NCBI GenBank assembly: GCA_029851415.1
Contig: CM056744.1
Span: 102,271,338-102,335,337, forward strand
DNA from: Eretmocerus hayati
Taxonomy: Eukaryota; Arthropoda; Insecta; Hymenoptera; Aphelinidae
Direction: 5' to 3'
DNA: 64,000 nucleotides
Shown here: positions 12,801 to 23,675 of the stretch, piece by piece
Numbering within the stretch: the first letter of the stretch is position 1
How the letters are laid out: every line of letters begins with the position of its first letter
Translations under genes and position numbers: made by a program
Notes under the pieces: model-generated
The model's database searches: none
What the model was told of the DNA's origin: nothing
The model's input: only the letters and a program-made list of their open reading frames with translations

Positions 12801-13672
12801 CTGATGCATCAAAAAATTCTAATGGCTCATACACTGGCTATGCTATTTTCTCCTCAAACTGGGAAAAAGATCTGATTATCCAGAAAAAATGTTCATGCCA
12901 TGCTTCTATTTTCACTGGGGAGGCTTTTGCCATCAAGCACGCAGTGCAATTTATTATTCATAATAATCTATCTCCATGCAACATATTCTCTGATTCAAGA
13001 AGTGTGTTGCAATCTCTTCTTTCCAATCCTTTCACCAAAGATTTATCTTACATTGCCCTTGAAATAAAGCAACTTCTTTTAACCGCACTAGAAAAAAACC
13101 TAGTTATCAAACTCATTTGGATCCCCTCTCATCTAGACATCCCTGGTAATGAAAAGGTTGATCATTTGGCTAAAAAAGCTCGTTGTCATGCACCTCTTGA
13201 CAATAATAAAATTCCATTCTCTGATTTTTATCAGTACGTCACTGATCTCTCAAAAAAGAATTTTCACCAGCATTTGATCAACATGTCTCCTAACACTGGC
13301 TTATACTACTTCAACAATTTCTACAACAACAAAAAATCCAAAACTTGGTTTCACAAGAACTCTCTCTCTAGATATCATATAGTCACTATTAATAGACTCA
13401 GATCTTATCACTACAACTTAGCTTTCAGCCTTCATCGGAAAAATCTTGTTTCTTCCCCCTATTGCCCTGCTTGTCCTTTTGTCCCAGAAGACATAAATCA
13501 TGTTCTTTGGGACTGCCCTCGTTTTTCTAATGAAAGAAAAACATTACTCAAATGCTTGGAAAGATTCAAACAACCCAAACCATACGTTATTGAGTCCATT
13601 CTCAAGTTCCCTAACAAACCTCCATGTAAATTCATCACCAATTTTCTAAATTCCTGTTCCCTCTCAATTTAA
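9806..13672 (+). CDS. LINE ORF2: AP endonuclease / reverse transcriptase / RNase H
   Basis: This ORF encodes 1288 residues. The N-terminus is an apurinic-type endonuclease: 'FQWNAQGIRSK', the glutamate of 'LIETFLKP', 'LGDFNCHHP', and the terminal 'GSDHFPV'. The reverse transcriptase spans about 500-780 with the 'KVRPIAL' and 'QFGFRKKKSC' blocks, the first catalytic Asp in 'LPLDIKGAFD', 'GLPQGCVGSP', and the FADD box at residues 700-703. RNase H occupies about 995-1130 with the Asp of 'YTDASK' (D1000), the Glu of 'GEAFAI', the Asp of 'FSDSRS', and the final 'IPSHLDIPGNEKVDHLAKKA'. A C-terminal Cys/His motif (CPACP...NHVLWDC) ends the protein, as in I/R1-type elements. All catalytic residues I can identify are present and the frame is uninterrupted. 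It nicks the target and reverse-transcribes the element RNA there. Confidence 0.93.
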   Translation: MNQSKLKIFQWNAQGIRSKKHEVNHIIQNYDILVLIETFLKPTQPDFRLDNFSIIRNDRITNKGGGICICVKKNIIFSKVDNFIDIPDVFESLNILLFPNSNNSTLISAVYRPPDEHFNNNIWNRFFNQVQSFENNTKCNSVILGDFNCHHPSWDSVNYNDSIGLSLSDVLVNSNFILLNDGSRTYLSNNINNCSAVDLTIVSANLAASSSWNVSPNPLGSDHFPVIVNIILNPCTPQAILSSHKISLKNVDWASYMSKLESKASDLSSSVEYENASIDSKYNFITDSILDAISVAKNKHNIAKPHPNNSTLHHNSTSFNGFKKANKHGIRSPWWDSECEAQLVSRDEALELFLTHPNLDNWINYKKLKAKAKRHCRKTKKSKFKEFTESLSRDAPISYVWNVVKKFKHYSLNESSHFSNDSNYIQASNEFINKFCLPIPLTYSVPNADDPCLHPKNKNLDNSYLACPFTLSELTSAIDSLKSKSSPGLDKISNIMIKHFPEKFLEIILSFFNEIMSTNSFPAAWKQFLMFLIPKSTPGKVRPIALASCLLKCLEKLVIFRINFYLEHNDLLSPYQFGFRKKKSCADCLSILTTDIYRALSSNKYIVILPLDIKGAFDHVNPNTLLQDLLDLNIPYNMRMFLFNLLSNRELLFKVNNTLKGPFLNCMGLPQGCVGSPTEFSIYTRKVHKMIEPNCCFLQFADDMVIYCSDIDLNVALHSVQKSVSNLASYLGYRNLYIAPEKTKLKIYHNKISDFSELSINIYNSPVPCTDSFTYLGLHFDDNLSWNLHSDHIINKCIKASNIIKFLRGTWWGGHPQVLLNIYKALVRGTSDYGSFIYTLSNRQKTLKFNRIQYKCIRLALGFRNSTPIRVLLAEACEPPLKHRSFILGCRFLLKVFSDSCHPLLNKIDDLSFAIANKDPKKIKLKYPLLASYNQISQFRPKIYNSVTVSPFNFTYKAISFLPNVDLVSGELVRDAQCPKDKFLEIFGSELTDNLSFYTDASKNSNGSYTGYAIFSSNWEKDLIIQKKCSCHASIFTGEAFAIKHAVQFIIHNNLSPCNIFSDSRSVLQSLLSNPFTKDLSYIALEIKQLLLTALEKNLVIKLIWIPSHLDIPGNEKVDHLAKKARCHAPLDNNKIPFSDFYQYVTDLSKKNFHQHLINMSPNTGLYYFNNFYNNKKSKTWFHKNSLSRYHIVTINRLRSYHYNLAFSLHRKNLVSSPYCPACPFVPEDINHVLWDCPRFSNERKTLLKCLERFKQPKPYVIESILKFPNKPPCKFITNFLNSCSLSI

Positions 13673-14057
13673 TAAGAAAAAAAAAAAAAAATAATAATAA
13701 TAATAAATAATCTTAAATCTTTCTTCTATTATTACAGTTACTCGCTTCATGTGCCTTTTTATCCTTTTTGCTCCTCTTCCCTAAACAACATTTCCTTTCC
13801 TTTCTACCCTTCCTTACAATTGGAACCAGCAGTCAGTCATACAACCAATAGGAAGCCAATCATCATACTTGAAATCAAGATATAGAAACAAGTCATCTTT
13901 TGCTGAATTTAGCAACAGTATTCTCAAGACTTATCAGCCCTACCAATATACTACAGTATCTACATAACCTACTCGTGTAATGGCTAAAGTCATATCTGTC
14001 ATATAAGACAGAAAGATGTAGCCAATGTTTATAGAAGAAGAAGAAGAAGAAGAAGAA

Positions 14058-14069
14058 GGGTGTTGAAAC
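14058..14069. repeat. LINE target-site duplication, right copy
   Basis: An exact GGGTGTTGAAAC match to 7756-7767, directly after the (GAA)n tail. Confidence 0.9.
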
Positions 14070-14336
14070 AGCTCAAAGTAACATCTATCTCGTGATTTCA
14101 GCGAATCCCTCTCAAACATCACGCATATTTCGCAGGTGCACTTTTCATCGGGCGCCTGGCATGGAAAATTTATTATGCTCAGCATGATGTCCGCTGATTA
14201 CCCATGTTGAGCATAGTAAAATCACAAGACTTGTAAATTTCCTAACTTTTTAGTAAATTTACCGAACTTATCATTGTGAATTTATCTTCCCATGGGATAA
14301 TTTTATTTCGGAGATTTTTTACAGTGTGGCTTACGA

Positions 14337-17300
14337 TAAACCAAAAATTAAGCTTAATGAAAAAATTGAAGTTAAAGGGTATGTATTATGTACTGTCAGA
14401 ACCAATTAGGCTGGTATTGTTACTTACATATTCATCTGATCAGTCTTTTGCGAAACAATCAACAGATTCACATCTATCGAGTCAGAAGATATGAAAAAAA
14501 TGATCTAAGAATCCAAGAGCTTTCGCGCGCTATTTGATGGTGATAATCCAAATAGCCACAATATGACGATCTCAGGGATGGGTACTCATAGACCTTACTG
14601 TCAATGAGATTCGATTGTTTGACGTGTTTCCTTGAGATTTTGTCCGCGACAAAGCGACCTAGAGTAAATTTAGGATACGCTGTGAGGCGAGCTGTGAGGA
14701 CTTTAAAAAAATCCTCATTTTGAGTAAAAATCTCATAACAAGATTGAGGCACATGGCTCGGGGACTAATAACTGAGCATTTTGGACATGAAACCCATGAA
14801 AAATAATTGTTCCTATGATGTATTTTGAGAGAAAAATTTGGTGATAGCCACTGCCTTGACGTATTTCGACGCTGGTGCTAAGAATATACGTGTAACTGTG
14901 AATATAGCAGCATATGTACCCGACATTTCGACCCTTGATCTTTGGAAATAAAAGAGACGACTTAATTGATCGACTTGGAACTTCAGTACCGATCGTATTT
15001 CAATAAATACGTCTAGGAAAATTTGAGTGCAGTGATTCGGAGCTTGCTCGTCGAAATGCAAGGCCCCAACACGTTCCGGGCAAGTTTTCGCGATAATTGA
15101 TTCCGCCGAGAGCCCCCTCCCCCAATTTCTACAACTTAGAATATACATTATAGAAATTTTAAGGGTGTATTTTATTGTTGTGCAACTATGTTAATAGTTT
15201 TTAAGCAGATCCCAACGTTCTCGTATTTTGTACTGCTTGATAAAGGGTCGAAATGTCAATTCCGTCCCTTTGTAAACAGCCAACTTTCGACTCTTGCATT
15301 CACTGCAACCCACATGCGGATTCGAGAACGCCCATGTGTAACTATGCACTTCAATTTGTGATATTTTAAACAACATAATCCACCATTTTGCGAATCGAAA
15401 TCGAAGTCGCAACTCGCACATGGCTATCCGACATTTTGAAGATGGTTTTGTACCAAAACGGCTCATTGCCCAGTCCTAATTAGCTCGGCAAAGCCCCCAG
15501 TGTAATCGCCTAATAAGAAACCTTTTAAACCAATGAGATCGTCATAAAAAAAAATAAAACCCCAAATACACCCAATTGATGCACGACATTAGCCGGAAAC
15601 TCGAATCCACAGCATTAAACATGTTTTTCATAATAGCGTACAAAATTTTCGATTAATTCCATCCCATATTGGGCCCCTCCCTGTCTCACGCGTATGTATC
15701 GCTTTGTGAAATTCATTTTCTTGTTGTATTTGTTTGCATTAGAGCAAAATCATGCGGAAAAGAGTTGACGATTAGTTCTCGAGCCGTGGGAATATTTTTT
15801 TGAGGAAAAATGTCAATTTCGTCCCCGGGCCCTCTTCGACATCGACATCTAAACTTTGGCATATCTTTCAGCTTTAATCTCAAGATACGTAGCTCTAAAT
15901 ACTTCCGTTTTGTGCCCAAAACAACTAGAAATCAACGCTGCTACGAGCCATCGAGGGTCATCTGGAGCTGAAATAATTTTTGGACCCAAATCACTGCCTA
16001 CGACGATTTTGGCCCAAAAAATCACTTTTTCGGCGGAATTGCCCATATACGTTGAGATAACATTGTATATCGCAAATTATGTTAAATTCACAACACAATG
16101 CAAATGTTGGCGAACAAGCAAAATAATTGCAGATGTGAGATGCAGTTCTTCGTATAATTAAGCCCCATGAATGCACATGCAGAATTACAGTGATCATGTA
16201 TGAGAGCTGGCGCAGACGCCAAAAATTCACTATCAAACAAAATCTTCTTATATGATGTTATCTATACCTAAATTCCCTGGCACCCGGATCGGCGAGCTAT
16301 CTTATCACGCCTACGCCCCATAAGTATTATACGAATGGACTGACCACAACAAAACACACGCGGATGATGACAGCTCGCCGCCGTGCATCTAAAAAAGCTG
16401 AAGGTTGAATTTGTGGGGTCTCTGTCCCTGTCTCTGTGCCGTTTATATATATAAGTAGAAGTTCAAGATCGTCTCAGTTTCCGGGAAAGCAGCCAAAATT
16501 CGTGCATCAGGTGCGGCTCACTTATAAATATATATGATATATATCTATAGTGTCTTGTGTATCTCATCGGGCGCACCTTTTTCGTTCTTATCGCAATAAT
16601 GTAGGTATGTAACACACATTGGCTAGAATTGACTTCTTCAACCCACACGATACTTAGAAGATGCCTACGCTTTCCTATATGCTTATATGTATATTTGGGC
16701 GTTTTGACGATTCTTATAAACTATTGGTAAATATTGTCCTTATAAAGTGTTCACTGAGTATGAGTAATAATTAGGGTGGCACGCGTCAAACTTCCGCTCT
16801 CGTTCATCACCGCAGTTCATCGAGTGCTAAAAAAGAATTTCCCCCTCGAAGGGAACGTGAGTAATATACCGCAACGAGGCCATGCACGCGTAATTGCGCA
16901 TATTTCACTGCATGCATGCATGTTTTATCTATATAGGTAGGTAGGTGTACGAACGTTTGCTCTCTCTCTCTCACTCCTTTGCTTGGACTGCAAAGTCTGC
17001 AAATAAGAATCCTGGCTGCAACTTTTCATTCTCATCGCGAAATCGGGCCGTACTTATGCGCTGGTTGCTAATATAGTTCTCTCTTCGTCCGCGGCGTGAG
17101 TTTCTGCTTCAGTATTTGCTTATTTACATTTTCCAATTGTGGAGTATTTATTGAGGTATACCTCGATATACTTATAATGCCTCCAGGGTGTGACGATGAA
17201 TAAGCTCCTAATCTGAGCTTGACACCTTGTTTTTTTCTCTTCTTTGCTTTTATATTTTAGTGTGACTGATTACGTTCAGCTTCTTCTTCAGGACTTCTAG

Positions 17301-17337
17301 CAGTTGTTATTTTGCAGAGAGCAGCTGAGAAGATGCT
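14337..17337. other. Gene-free interval upstream of whacked
   Basis: No coding exon is recognised; ORFs at 14474-16236 have no domain. Nearer the gene there is a TATA-like GTTTATATATATAAGTAG at 16441-16458, a TGCATGCATGCATG run near 16910 and a (CT)n run at 16960-16972, which may belong to the whacked promoter. A pyrimidine tract followed by TTTTAG near 17262 could be a 5'UTR intron acceptor. An ATG at 17333, five bases before the chosen start and out of frame, opens a 14-codon overlapping upstream ORF. Confidence 0.4.
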
Positions 17338-18714
17338 ATGGCTGCCTCGGCGACCCGGAACGCCGAGGAAGAGGTGAATAATGCCGAAACAGAATCTGAG
17401 AATAGCAGTGTTTATCAATGTAGCTCAGTTATATCAACAGTACCCGATAGACATGGATTCCTTGGTGGTACTCAGTATAGTCCCGAAAGGTGAGTTAAAA
17501 TTTTTTAAAGCTTTGAATTGTCTTGGAGATGATGTTGGTTGCTGAAGAACACGTGAAGAATGTATCTTCATGTTTGCAGGAAGCAAGCGTTATCTCCTGA
17601 AGTCATACTCAGGCGGGAGAGAAAATGGATTAAGATGCTTGGAAAATGGAATAAATTTATGAGCACAAATTATTTGAAGGTGCGTGAGCGATGTAGGAAA
17701 GGTATACCTCCTGCCGTAAGACCAAGAGCATGGCTAAACTTGTGCGGAGGTGAGCTGTTGCTAAAGGAAAACCCAAATTTGTATCAAGAATTGATAAAAC
17801 GACCAGGAGATCCAAAGTATATAGATGACATTAAGAAGGATCTTCATCGTCAATTTCCACATCATGAAATGTTTGTGGACAATGCTCCTGGTCAACAGGA
17901 ACTCTTTCAAATTCTAAAGGCGTACTCTATACTCAATAGTAAAGTAGGTTATTGTCAAGCACAAGCACCCATAGCTGCTTTCCTTCTTATGCACATGCCA
18001 GCTGTACAAGCATTTTGGTGTCTGGTAACTATTTGTGACAAGTATTTAGCTGGGTATTATAGTCATGGGATGGAAACCCTTCAGCGTGATGGTGACATAA
18101 TGTTTGCATTGCTCAAAAAAGTATCTCCAACGGCATACAAACATTTGGTGAGTCATTTGATATCATGTTATTCAATTGGATGTTTTTGAGATATTATTCA
18201 GTGAGCCCAAGAGGAAGTTATGAGTCAATTTTGCACATATTTTCAGAAAAAACAAAAAATTGAGCCTATTTTGTACATGACTGAATGGTTTTTGTGTGTC
18301 TACACTCGAACGCTCCCATGGGAAAGTATCTTACGGATCTGGGATATGTTCCTTTGTGAAGGAGTGAAAATCATATTCAAAGTGGCCCTTGTCCTGCTTA
18401 AAGGAAGTTTGGGTCAATCATGGCAAACAAAGAAGTGTCCAACAATGTATGAAACCCTGCAAGTTCTCAAGAATCCACCTCAGCAAATCATGGAAGAAGA
18501 ATATCTCGTTTATCATGTAAGAAAACTCAAATACAGTCTGTGATGAATCTAATTATTTGTAAACAGAAGTTTGAAAGGTTTTTATGCTTTTTAGATTGTT
18601 AAAATGAAATTGACCGAGGAAGATTTTGAATATGAACATCAGCGGCAGGTCATCAAGCGGAGAGCTAAAGACCAAGCTCAGCACCAAGGCAGCAACAATT
18701 GGACAAGTCTGTAA
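17338..18714 (+). CDS. TBC1D10/whacked-type Rab GTPase-activating protein
   Basis: Four exons: 17338-17489, 17580-18147, 18247-18516 and 18595-18714, all with GT-AG borders and consistent phases, giving 369 residues (fly whacked is about the same size). The N-terminal '[12 protein letters not shown]' and 'RERKWIKML' blocks and the body match the TBC1D10/EPI64 family. The TBC catalytic dual finger is present: Arg in 'IKKDLHR' (R141) and Gln in 'GYCQAQ' (Q177). Family members stimulate GTP hydrolysis by Rab proteins and control membrane traffic, in fly notably in tracheal and photoreceptor cells. The chosen ATG gives the expected N-terminus. The last exon ends ..WTSL then TAA, overlapping a donor-like CTGTAAG, so a further alternative exon is possible. 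Polyadenylation signal AATAAA follows at 18897. The Merlin gene starts 1.1 kb downstream on the same strand. Confidence 0.93.
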
Positions 18715-18896
18715 GAAATTGATAATGCTGTGTGGCAACTCAAGTCTATGGAAAGGAGTGCCTTTCCTATACCTACTCAAGTCATATCATGAGATTGAAT
18801 GTTGTGTGTTGATAATGAAATTTTCTAAAGTGGGTCGTGCAATTTTCCTGTACTGATTTTTCACGTTTAAAAACCCCATATTTTCTACTAGTTAGA

Positions 18897-18902
18897 AATA
18901 AA
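18897..18902 (+). terminator. AATAAA polyadenylation signal of whacked
   Basis: A canonical hexamer 183 bp after the stop codon; no other AATAAA lies between. Confidence 0.6.
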
Positions 18903-19848
18903 GCATTTCTCTAAGTTAAGCAAAAAACTTTTTCTATTGCACCTTGACTGAAGGTGTAAACTATACAAGGCAAACATGATTGTCAATATGGAAAAAATGT
19001 TGCCAATGTTGAGAATGAGTGTGACTTACCAATTTGAGTGTTTGACAATTTAGTAACCAACATAATAGTTCCATTTATATCATCTATGTTCATCATATGT
19101 ACAGATAATTCTACATGATGTATTTTTTAAAATTTATGCTTTAATAACATGATATTAGTACGAAATATGCAAATTCTATCAATAAATTGATACATCACTC
19201 GTAAGCCATGAAAGCTTCCCAATTTATTTTTACTTCATCTCAAAATAGCCCTCCTGCCAGACCGTCGTTTACATGAAAACAAACCAATCCTAAATACAGA
19301 TTTCACACGGAAACTCCCCTTTATCACAGCACATTTCTCAACATTCCTCTCGCGGGCGTCTGGTAATGGTAGGTTTGTTTTTACCAACACATTGAAAAAG
19401 AGTGCATCAGTGTGCATCAGTGTGCAATTGTGCATATCTGTACACAAAATTGCTCATGATTTTCACGCAAGTTTTACAACGGGAATGTTCTAAATATCGA
19501 AAGAAAAATATTTATCCTCTACGAATTCTGAGGTCATTATTCATTCCAATCTTTTCTGACATTACAAACTTCAATGTTCAGTATGGAAATGGAAACTGTG
19601 CAATTCACTTTGGGAGAAAGTTGACAGGATGGATGACAGTTTTTACAGAAGAGGAGCATTCCTCATAACACTGGATTCCGTTTGATAAGAGGTTAAATTG
19701 TGAGTGTTGAGTAACATTCTTCAATGATCTCTCTTCTTATCTGGTATAAGGATTGCATCGTAAGCATACCAACAATTTGTTTTGACTCTTATGGAGTTCA
19801 TAATTTTAGAGACAATCAAGATGACTCTTGTGATGCGATGAAGGTAAA
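18903..19848. other. Intergenic region, probable Merlin promoter/5'UTR
   Basis: No coding exon. It contains a short direct repeat of GTGCATCA around 19402-19420. Several ATGs precede the Merlin start; those at 19821 and 19838 open short or out-of-frame reading frames just upstream, which could lower translation or mark intronic sequence. Confidence 0.4.
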
Positions 19849-22679
19849 ATGCCTCCATTCAGAAGAAAAAAATCAACCAAGTCTTTTCCTGTCAAAGTTT
19901 GCACTCTAGATGCTGAGCTAGAGTTCAACCTAGAGGTTAGTCACAGAGCTCATAAATATCTTCAATTGATTTGAGTTTTTCAAGAGGAATATCTAACAAT
20001 TTCAGTGGCGAGCTACAGGGAGAGATTTGTTTGACTTAGTATGTCGCACAACTGGCCTTCGGGAAACATGGTATTTTGGTCTTCAATTCGAAGACTCCAA
20101 GGGCTTCATATCATGGCTCAAACTAGACAAAAAGGGTGAGCTTCATCTCCGTAACATTCAGATGATTAGTTCAGGTTTTATAAACAAGATCCTTCTCTTT
20201 TTCTGACCAACAGTCCAAGATCAGGGTATATCACAACAGTCTACAACTCCGTTTATGTTCCTTGCCAAATTTTATCCAGAAGATGTTGCAGAGGAACTTG
20301 TACAAGAAGTCACGCAGCATCTTTTTTACCTCCAGGTTAAGCAAGCTATTTTATCAATGGATATTTATTGTCCTCCAGAAGCCTCGGTACTCCTAGCTTC
20401 ATATGCTGTTCAAGCAAAGGTATACATTCGTGATGTGATAGCACAATCACTCATAAAGTTACAAATGATATTTTCTTCTATGTAATAGTATGGGGATTAT
20501 GATGAAGCCTCGTACCAACCTGGCATGCTTGCCAGTGAAGACTTGCTGCCTCAACGTGTTATTGACCAATACCAAATGACTCCTGAAATGTGGGAGGATA
20601 GGATTAAGATTTGGTATGCAGATCACAAAACAATGTCAAGGGATGAAGCTGAGATGGAGTATTTGAAAGTAGCACAAGACTTGGATATGTACGGTGTTAA
20701 TTATTTTCCCATCAGCGTAAGTATCTTGTGAACAACTACATTGATCTTATTAATTCTAATACCTACTCTGTAATCAATTCCATACTGATCACTTGCTTAC
20801 AGAACAAGAAGGAAACAAATCTTTGGCTGGGTGTGACAGCTCTGGGGCTCAACATTTACGAAAAGGAAAACAAGCTGACACCAAAGACGACTTTTGCCTG
20901 GTCAGAAATACGGCATATTAGTTTCGATGATAAGAAGTTCATCATTAAGCCAGTGGACAAGTCTTCGCCGAATTTCGTCTTCTTCTCGCAGAAAGTTCGC
21001 ATGAATAAACTGGTAAAGAAAAAGTCTGATGTTGGGTGCTGGGTGAAGGGTAGCTTACAAGTAGCTTTAGGTCTGGACGAATGTAATAGTGAAAAGGCTT
21101 CTCATGCCTTGTTTGTTAAGATTCTGGACCTGTGCATCGGCAACCACGATCTGTTCATGAGGCGTCGGAAACCAGATTCGATGGAAGTTCAACAAATGAA
21201 AGCTCAAGCCAAGGAGGAGAAATCTCGGTAATGTCTCAAATCTTCTTGATATCGTTTGAATGTCTGCAATATGTGAGTATAGAGTTTCTCTCAATTCATT
21301 TTAATCATCTCATGTTTTTATTCAAAGTGCAAGTAAGTTCTATTACATCTGATATTTATATCATCTACTCTACTTGAGCTTTTTTTATATAATATCTCTT
21401 GAATCACTTTTCTTCATAAAGGTTTCAGAGAAGATTGCATGGATGAAAAATTTTGATCACTCTCTTGGTACGAGGTCGTATGGAAACAATGAGTAGATTA
21501 TTGGCCTGTACTAATATGATCAATCAAAATAGTCTGCGCCTATCTCGCAATATTTTAGCAAACATTTTCCTTAATTCGGAAAAATCAATTCTGATTGAAT
21601 ACCGTATCATTCTTATCAGGAGGCAAATTGAGAGAAATAAACTCGCCAGAGAAAAACAACTCAGAGAAGCTGCTGAAAGAGAGAAAGCTGCAATGGAACA
21701 GAGATTGATGCAGTACCAAGAAGAAATCAGATTAGCTAATGAAGCCCTGGTTAGTATCATAATGTAAAAGCTAAAATTTTGGACACGTCGCCGTATTTCT
21801 AGTTTAGTTCCAACTCATTTATTACACTAGTTATTTTGTAGAAAGAGTTCTGAAGATTTTCGTACATCAAATAATTATTCTGTACTTCGATTACAGAGAC
21901 GATCTGAAGAAACGGCAGATTTGCTCGCTGAAAAGAGTCGCGTCGCCGAGGAGGAAGCTATGCTCTTGAGTCAAAAAGCTTCGGAAGCGGAACAAGAGAT
22001 TACTCGAATTCGATTGAACAATATGAAAACTGAGGAAGAGAAAGTTCACCTAGAGCAGAAAACAAGAGACGCAGTCCGTCTTACCGAGATGTTGGTGCAA
22101 GAATCGGAAAAACGCGCGCTTGAAGAGAAAAAATTGAAGGATGAACTGTTGCGAGCGAGAATAGCCGAAAAAGAAGCCAAGGAAAAATTACTTGAATTCT
22201 TGAGTAGGAATGCTTACACTACAACGATAACGGTGAATACTTTTTTGTAATGTATTTTTCGATCATGGTTCTCGTTGTTAATCAACAAAACTTTTTTTCA
22301 GCCTGTACCAAATCTATTTCCATCAACTCAAGTCCTGCCATCAGATTTGCAAGCTGATTTGCAGACGCTTCAATTAGATTCAGAGCCTTTGGCATCTGAA
22401 GTGCATTGTTATGATTTGATCGCAGATGAGGACGTTGATCAACTTTCTTTAGAAATTGAAAAAGAAAGAGTAGATTACTGGGAGAAGAGTAAACATCTTC
22501 AGGAACAATTGCGTGAGCTTCGTTCTGAAATTGAAGTGTTAAAAGTAGGCGAAAAACAATGTGAATTAGATCAACTTCATGAAGAGCAAGTACGTCTTGG
22601 CGAAAATAAATATAGCACATTAAAGAAAGTTAAATCGGGCTCGACAAAAGCAAGGGTTGCCTTTTTCGAAGAACTTTAG
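19849..22679 (+). CDS. Merlin (NF2 orthologue), FERM-domain tumour suppressor
   Basis: Nine exons: 19849-19935, 20006-20135, 20214-20419, 20489-20716, 20803-21012, 21121-21227, 21620-21749, 21897-22232 and 22302-22679. Phases agree throughout, giving 603 residues (human about 595, fly 635). FERM lobes occupy about 15-310, with '[20 protein letters not shown]', '[17 protein letters not shown]', '[20 protein letters not shown]' and '[16 protein letters not shown]'. A charged coiled coil follows (about 310-490), then the C-terminal domain '[20 protein letters not shown]' ending in the merlin-specific 'RVAFFEEL'. Merlin links cortical membrane proteins to Hippo signalling and represses growth. 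The Ser of 'QLSLEIE' lies where human S518 sits, and the Thr of 'KYSTLKK' matches the ERM/merlin C-terminal phosphothreonine position. The 108-bp intron at 21013-21120 has no stop codon and keeps frame. Confidence 0.95.
21013..21120 (+). other. Stop-free 108-bp intron within the Merlin FERM F3 lobe
   Basis: The donor CTG/GTAAAGAA and the acceptor TTTGTTAAG bracket 36 sense codons. Retaining it would add 36 residues between 'VRMNKL' and '[11 protein letters not shown]', which are contiguous in all merlins known to me. The inserted residues resemble nothing in the family, so I read it as an intron. Its stop-free, multiple-of-three length means an unspliced message would still encode a full-length protein. 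Confidence 0.8.
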
Positions 22680-23675
22680 CAAATGATGATTATTGTGCGC
22701 TCAATGAGAGACATTTTCTCTCACTTTTCTGCAAGAGTCGCGTCAATTCTTATTTTAATGGCAGTTAGTATTGTTTTATAAGCCTTTGTAAAATTTGTAA
22801 GTGTGACTGATCTTTGTGAGCCATAACTTGATCCATGAATTTATTTGTGATGAAGACTGCCGATGTGAATGCTATTACTTTGATTCATTAGTTGATATTG
22901 TCAATATTTATCTTGAATTTTTCACATTGCAAAATATCAGTCATGACTCAGGCAGTTTTTATGATGATGATTTCTAATTTCCATAATAGTTGTTAAAGTA
23001 GAGATCTCAAACTCTGACGATTCATAGTAGCGTGTCTGTAGAATTTGTTGAAACGCATGCGTAAGTCGGACATTGATCTAATCGTTTTGGGGAATGTTGA
23101 GGTTTATCTGTTCAGTAGGTGCAAGTTTTTTTCGACAATATATTTTGTTATACTTTATATGAAATGATTGCTTGTAAGTTTTGACAAAGAATGAAATGTG
23201 TTTGAAGGAATTATAGTAAGAGGGAAGCTTTTTCCCCGTCGGGGTCTTCGACCAATTTCATCCTTATTACGCCAAGGAAGAACAGATTCCTGATACCTTG
23301 CAACTGTCCTGAATAATTAAAAAAAAATATACAGTGATGAATACTCTTTTAACGCTTACTATTTTTCCGATACGATTTTCAAGAATCATGATGTGCCTTA
23401 TATGGTAATTTGTTATTACAAACTACAAAAGTCAATTTTATTAAAATATATATATCATTGGAAATATACAAATCTGATATTCATTTTGTTCCCAGTTCCA
23501 CCTGCACATATTTACAGTTTGATATTACTTCGGACAATCTATTGATAATGCATTCTTACACTCCATCTACCCAGCCTAAACTAAATGAGACTATTAACAA
23601 ATTCCTCAACAGGTTATAGCATTTAAAAATTTTTACAAAACACAGAACCACATAGTTACTTGGGAGTTGATACAA
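22680..23675. other. Convergent 3' region between Merlin and Pex12
   Basis: 3'UTR-type sequence for both genes. No AATAAA was found for Merlin; an AATTAAAAAAAAATA near 23312 is the best candidate signal. The ORF at 23410-23619 (plus) lies over the Pex12 3' end and has no recognisable domain. Confidence 0.5.
23437..23442 (-). terminator. AATAAA polyadenylation signal of Pex12
   Basis: TTTATT on the plus strand, about 235 bp past the Pex12 stop in its own direction. Confidence 0.5.

Larger units (their letters stand above)
7768..14057 (+). mobile_element. Full-length non-LTR retrotransposon (I-group LINE), 6290 bp
   Basis: The element begins at GATTCCTGCTCGGACC immediately after the left TSD and ends in a (GAA)n tail at about 14034-14057 directly before the right TSD. 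It has a 5'UTR of about 437 bp with a long A-run near 8135, ORF1 (gag-like, CCHC knuckles), a 56-bp gap, ORF2 (AP endonuclease, reverse transcriptase, RNase H, C-terminal zinc motif), and a 3'UTR with a TAA-repeat just after the ORF2 stop. Both ORFs are open. An RNase H domain together with a CCHC ORF1 and a microsatellite tail places it in the I group rather than Jockey; the exact clade would need a tree. A perfect TSD and intact ORFs imply recent activity. Confidence 0.92.
7519..14336. mobile_element. TIR element split by a LINE insertion
   Basis: The left end CACTGTAAAAAAATTT (7519) and the right end (reverse complement CACTGTAAAAAATCTCC, ending 14336) are TIRs. Subterminal inverted copies of GCGGACATCATGCTGAGCA lie at 7568-7586 and 14176-14194. 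Removing the LINE and one copy of its TSD leaves about 516 bp, a MITE-sized element without coding capacity. It shares the CACTGTAAAAAA terminus with the element at 3894-4691 but no convincing TA or 8-bp duplication flanks it. Confidence 0.75.

Noticed and set aside
15713..16236. Overlapping ORFs on both strands upstream of whacked
   Set aside because: No domain, no splice pattern, and equal coding look on both strands.
21453..21767. ATG-initiated ORF around the seventh Merlin exon
   Set aside because: Its first half is intronic; only 21620-21749 matches merlin, with a clear TTATCAG acceptor.
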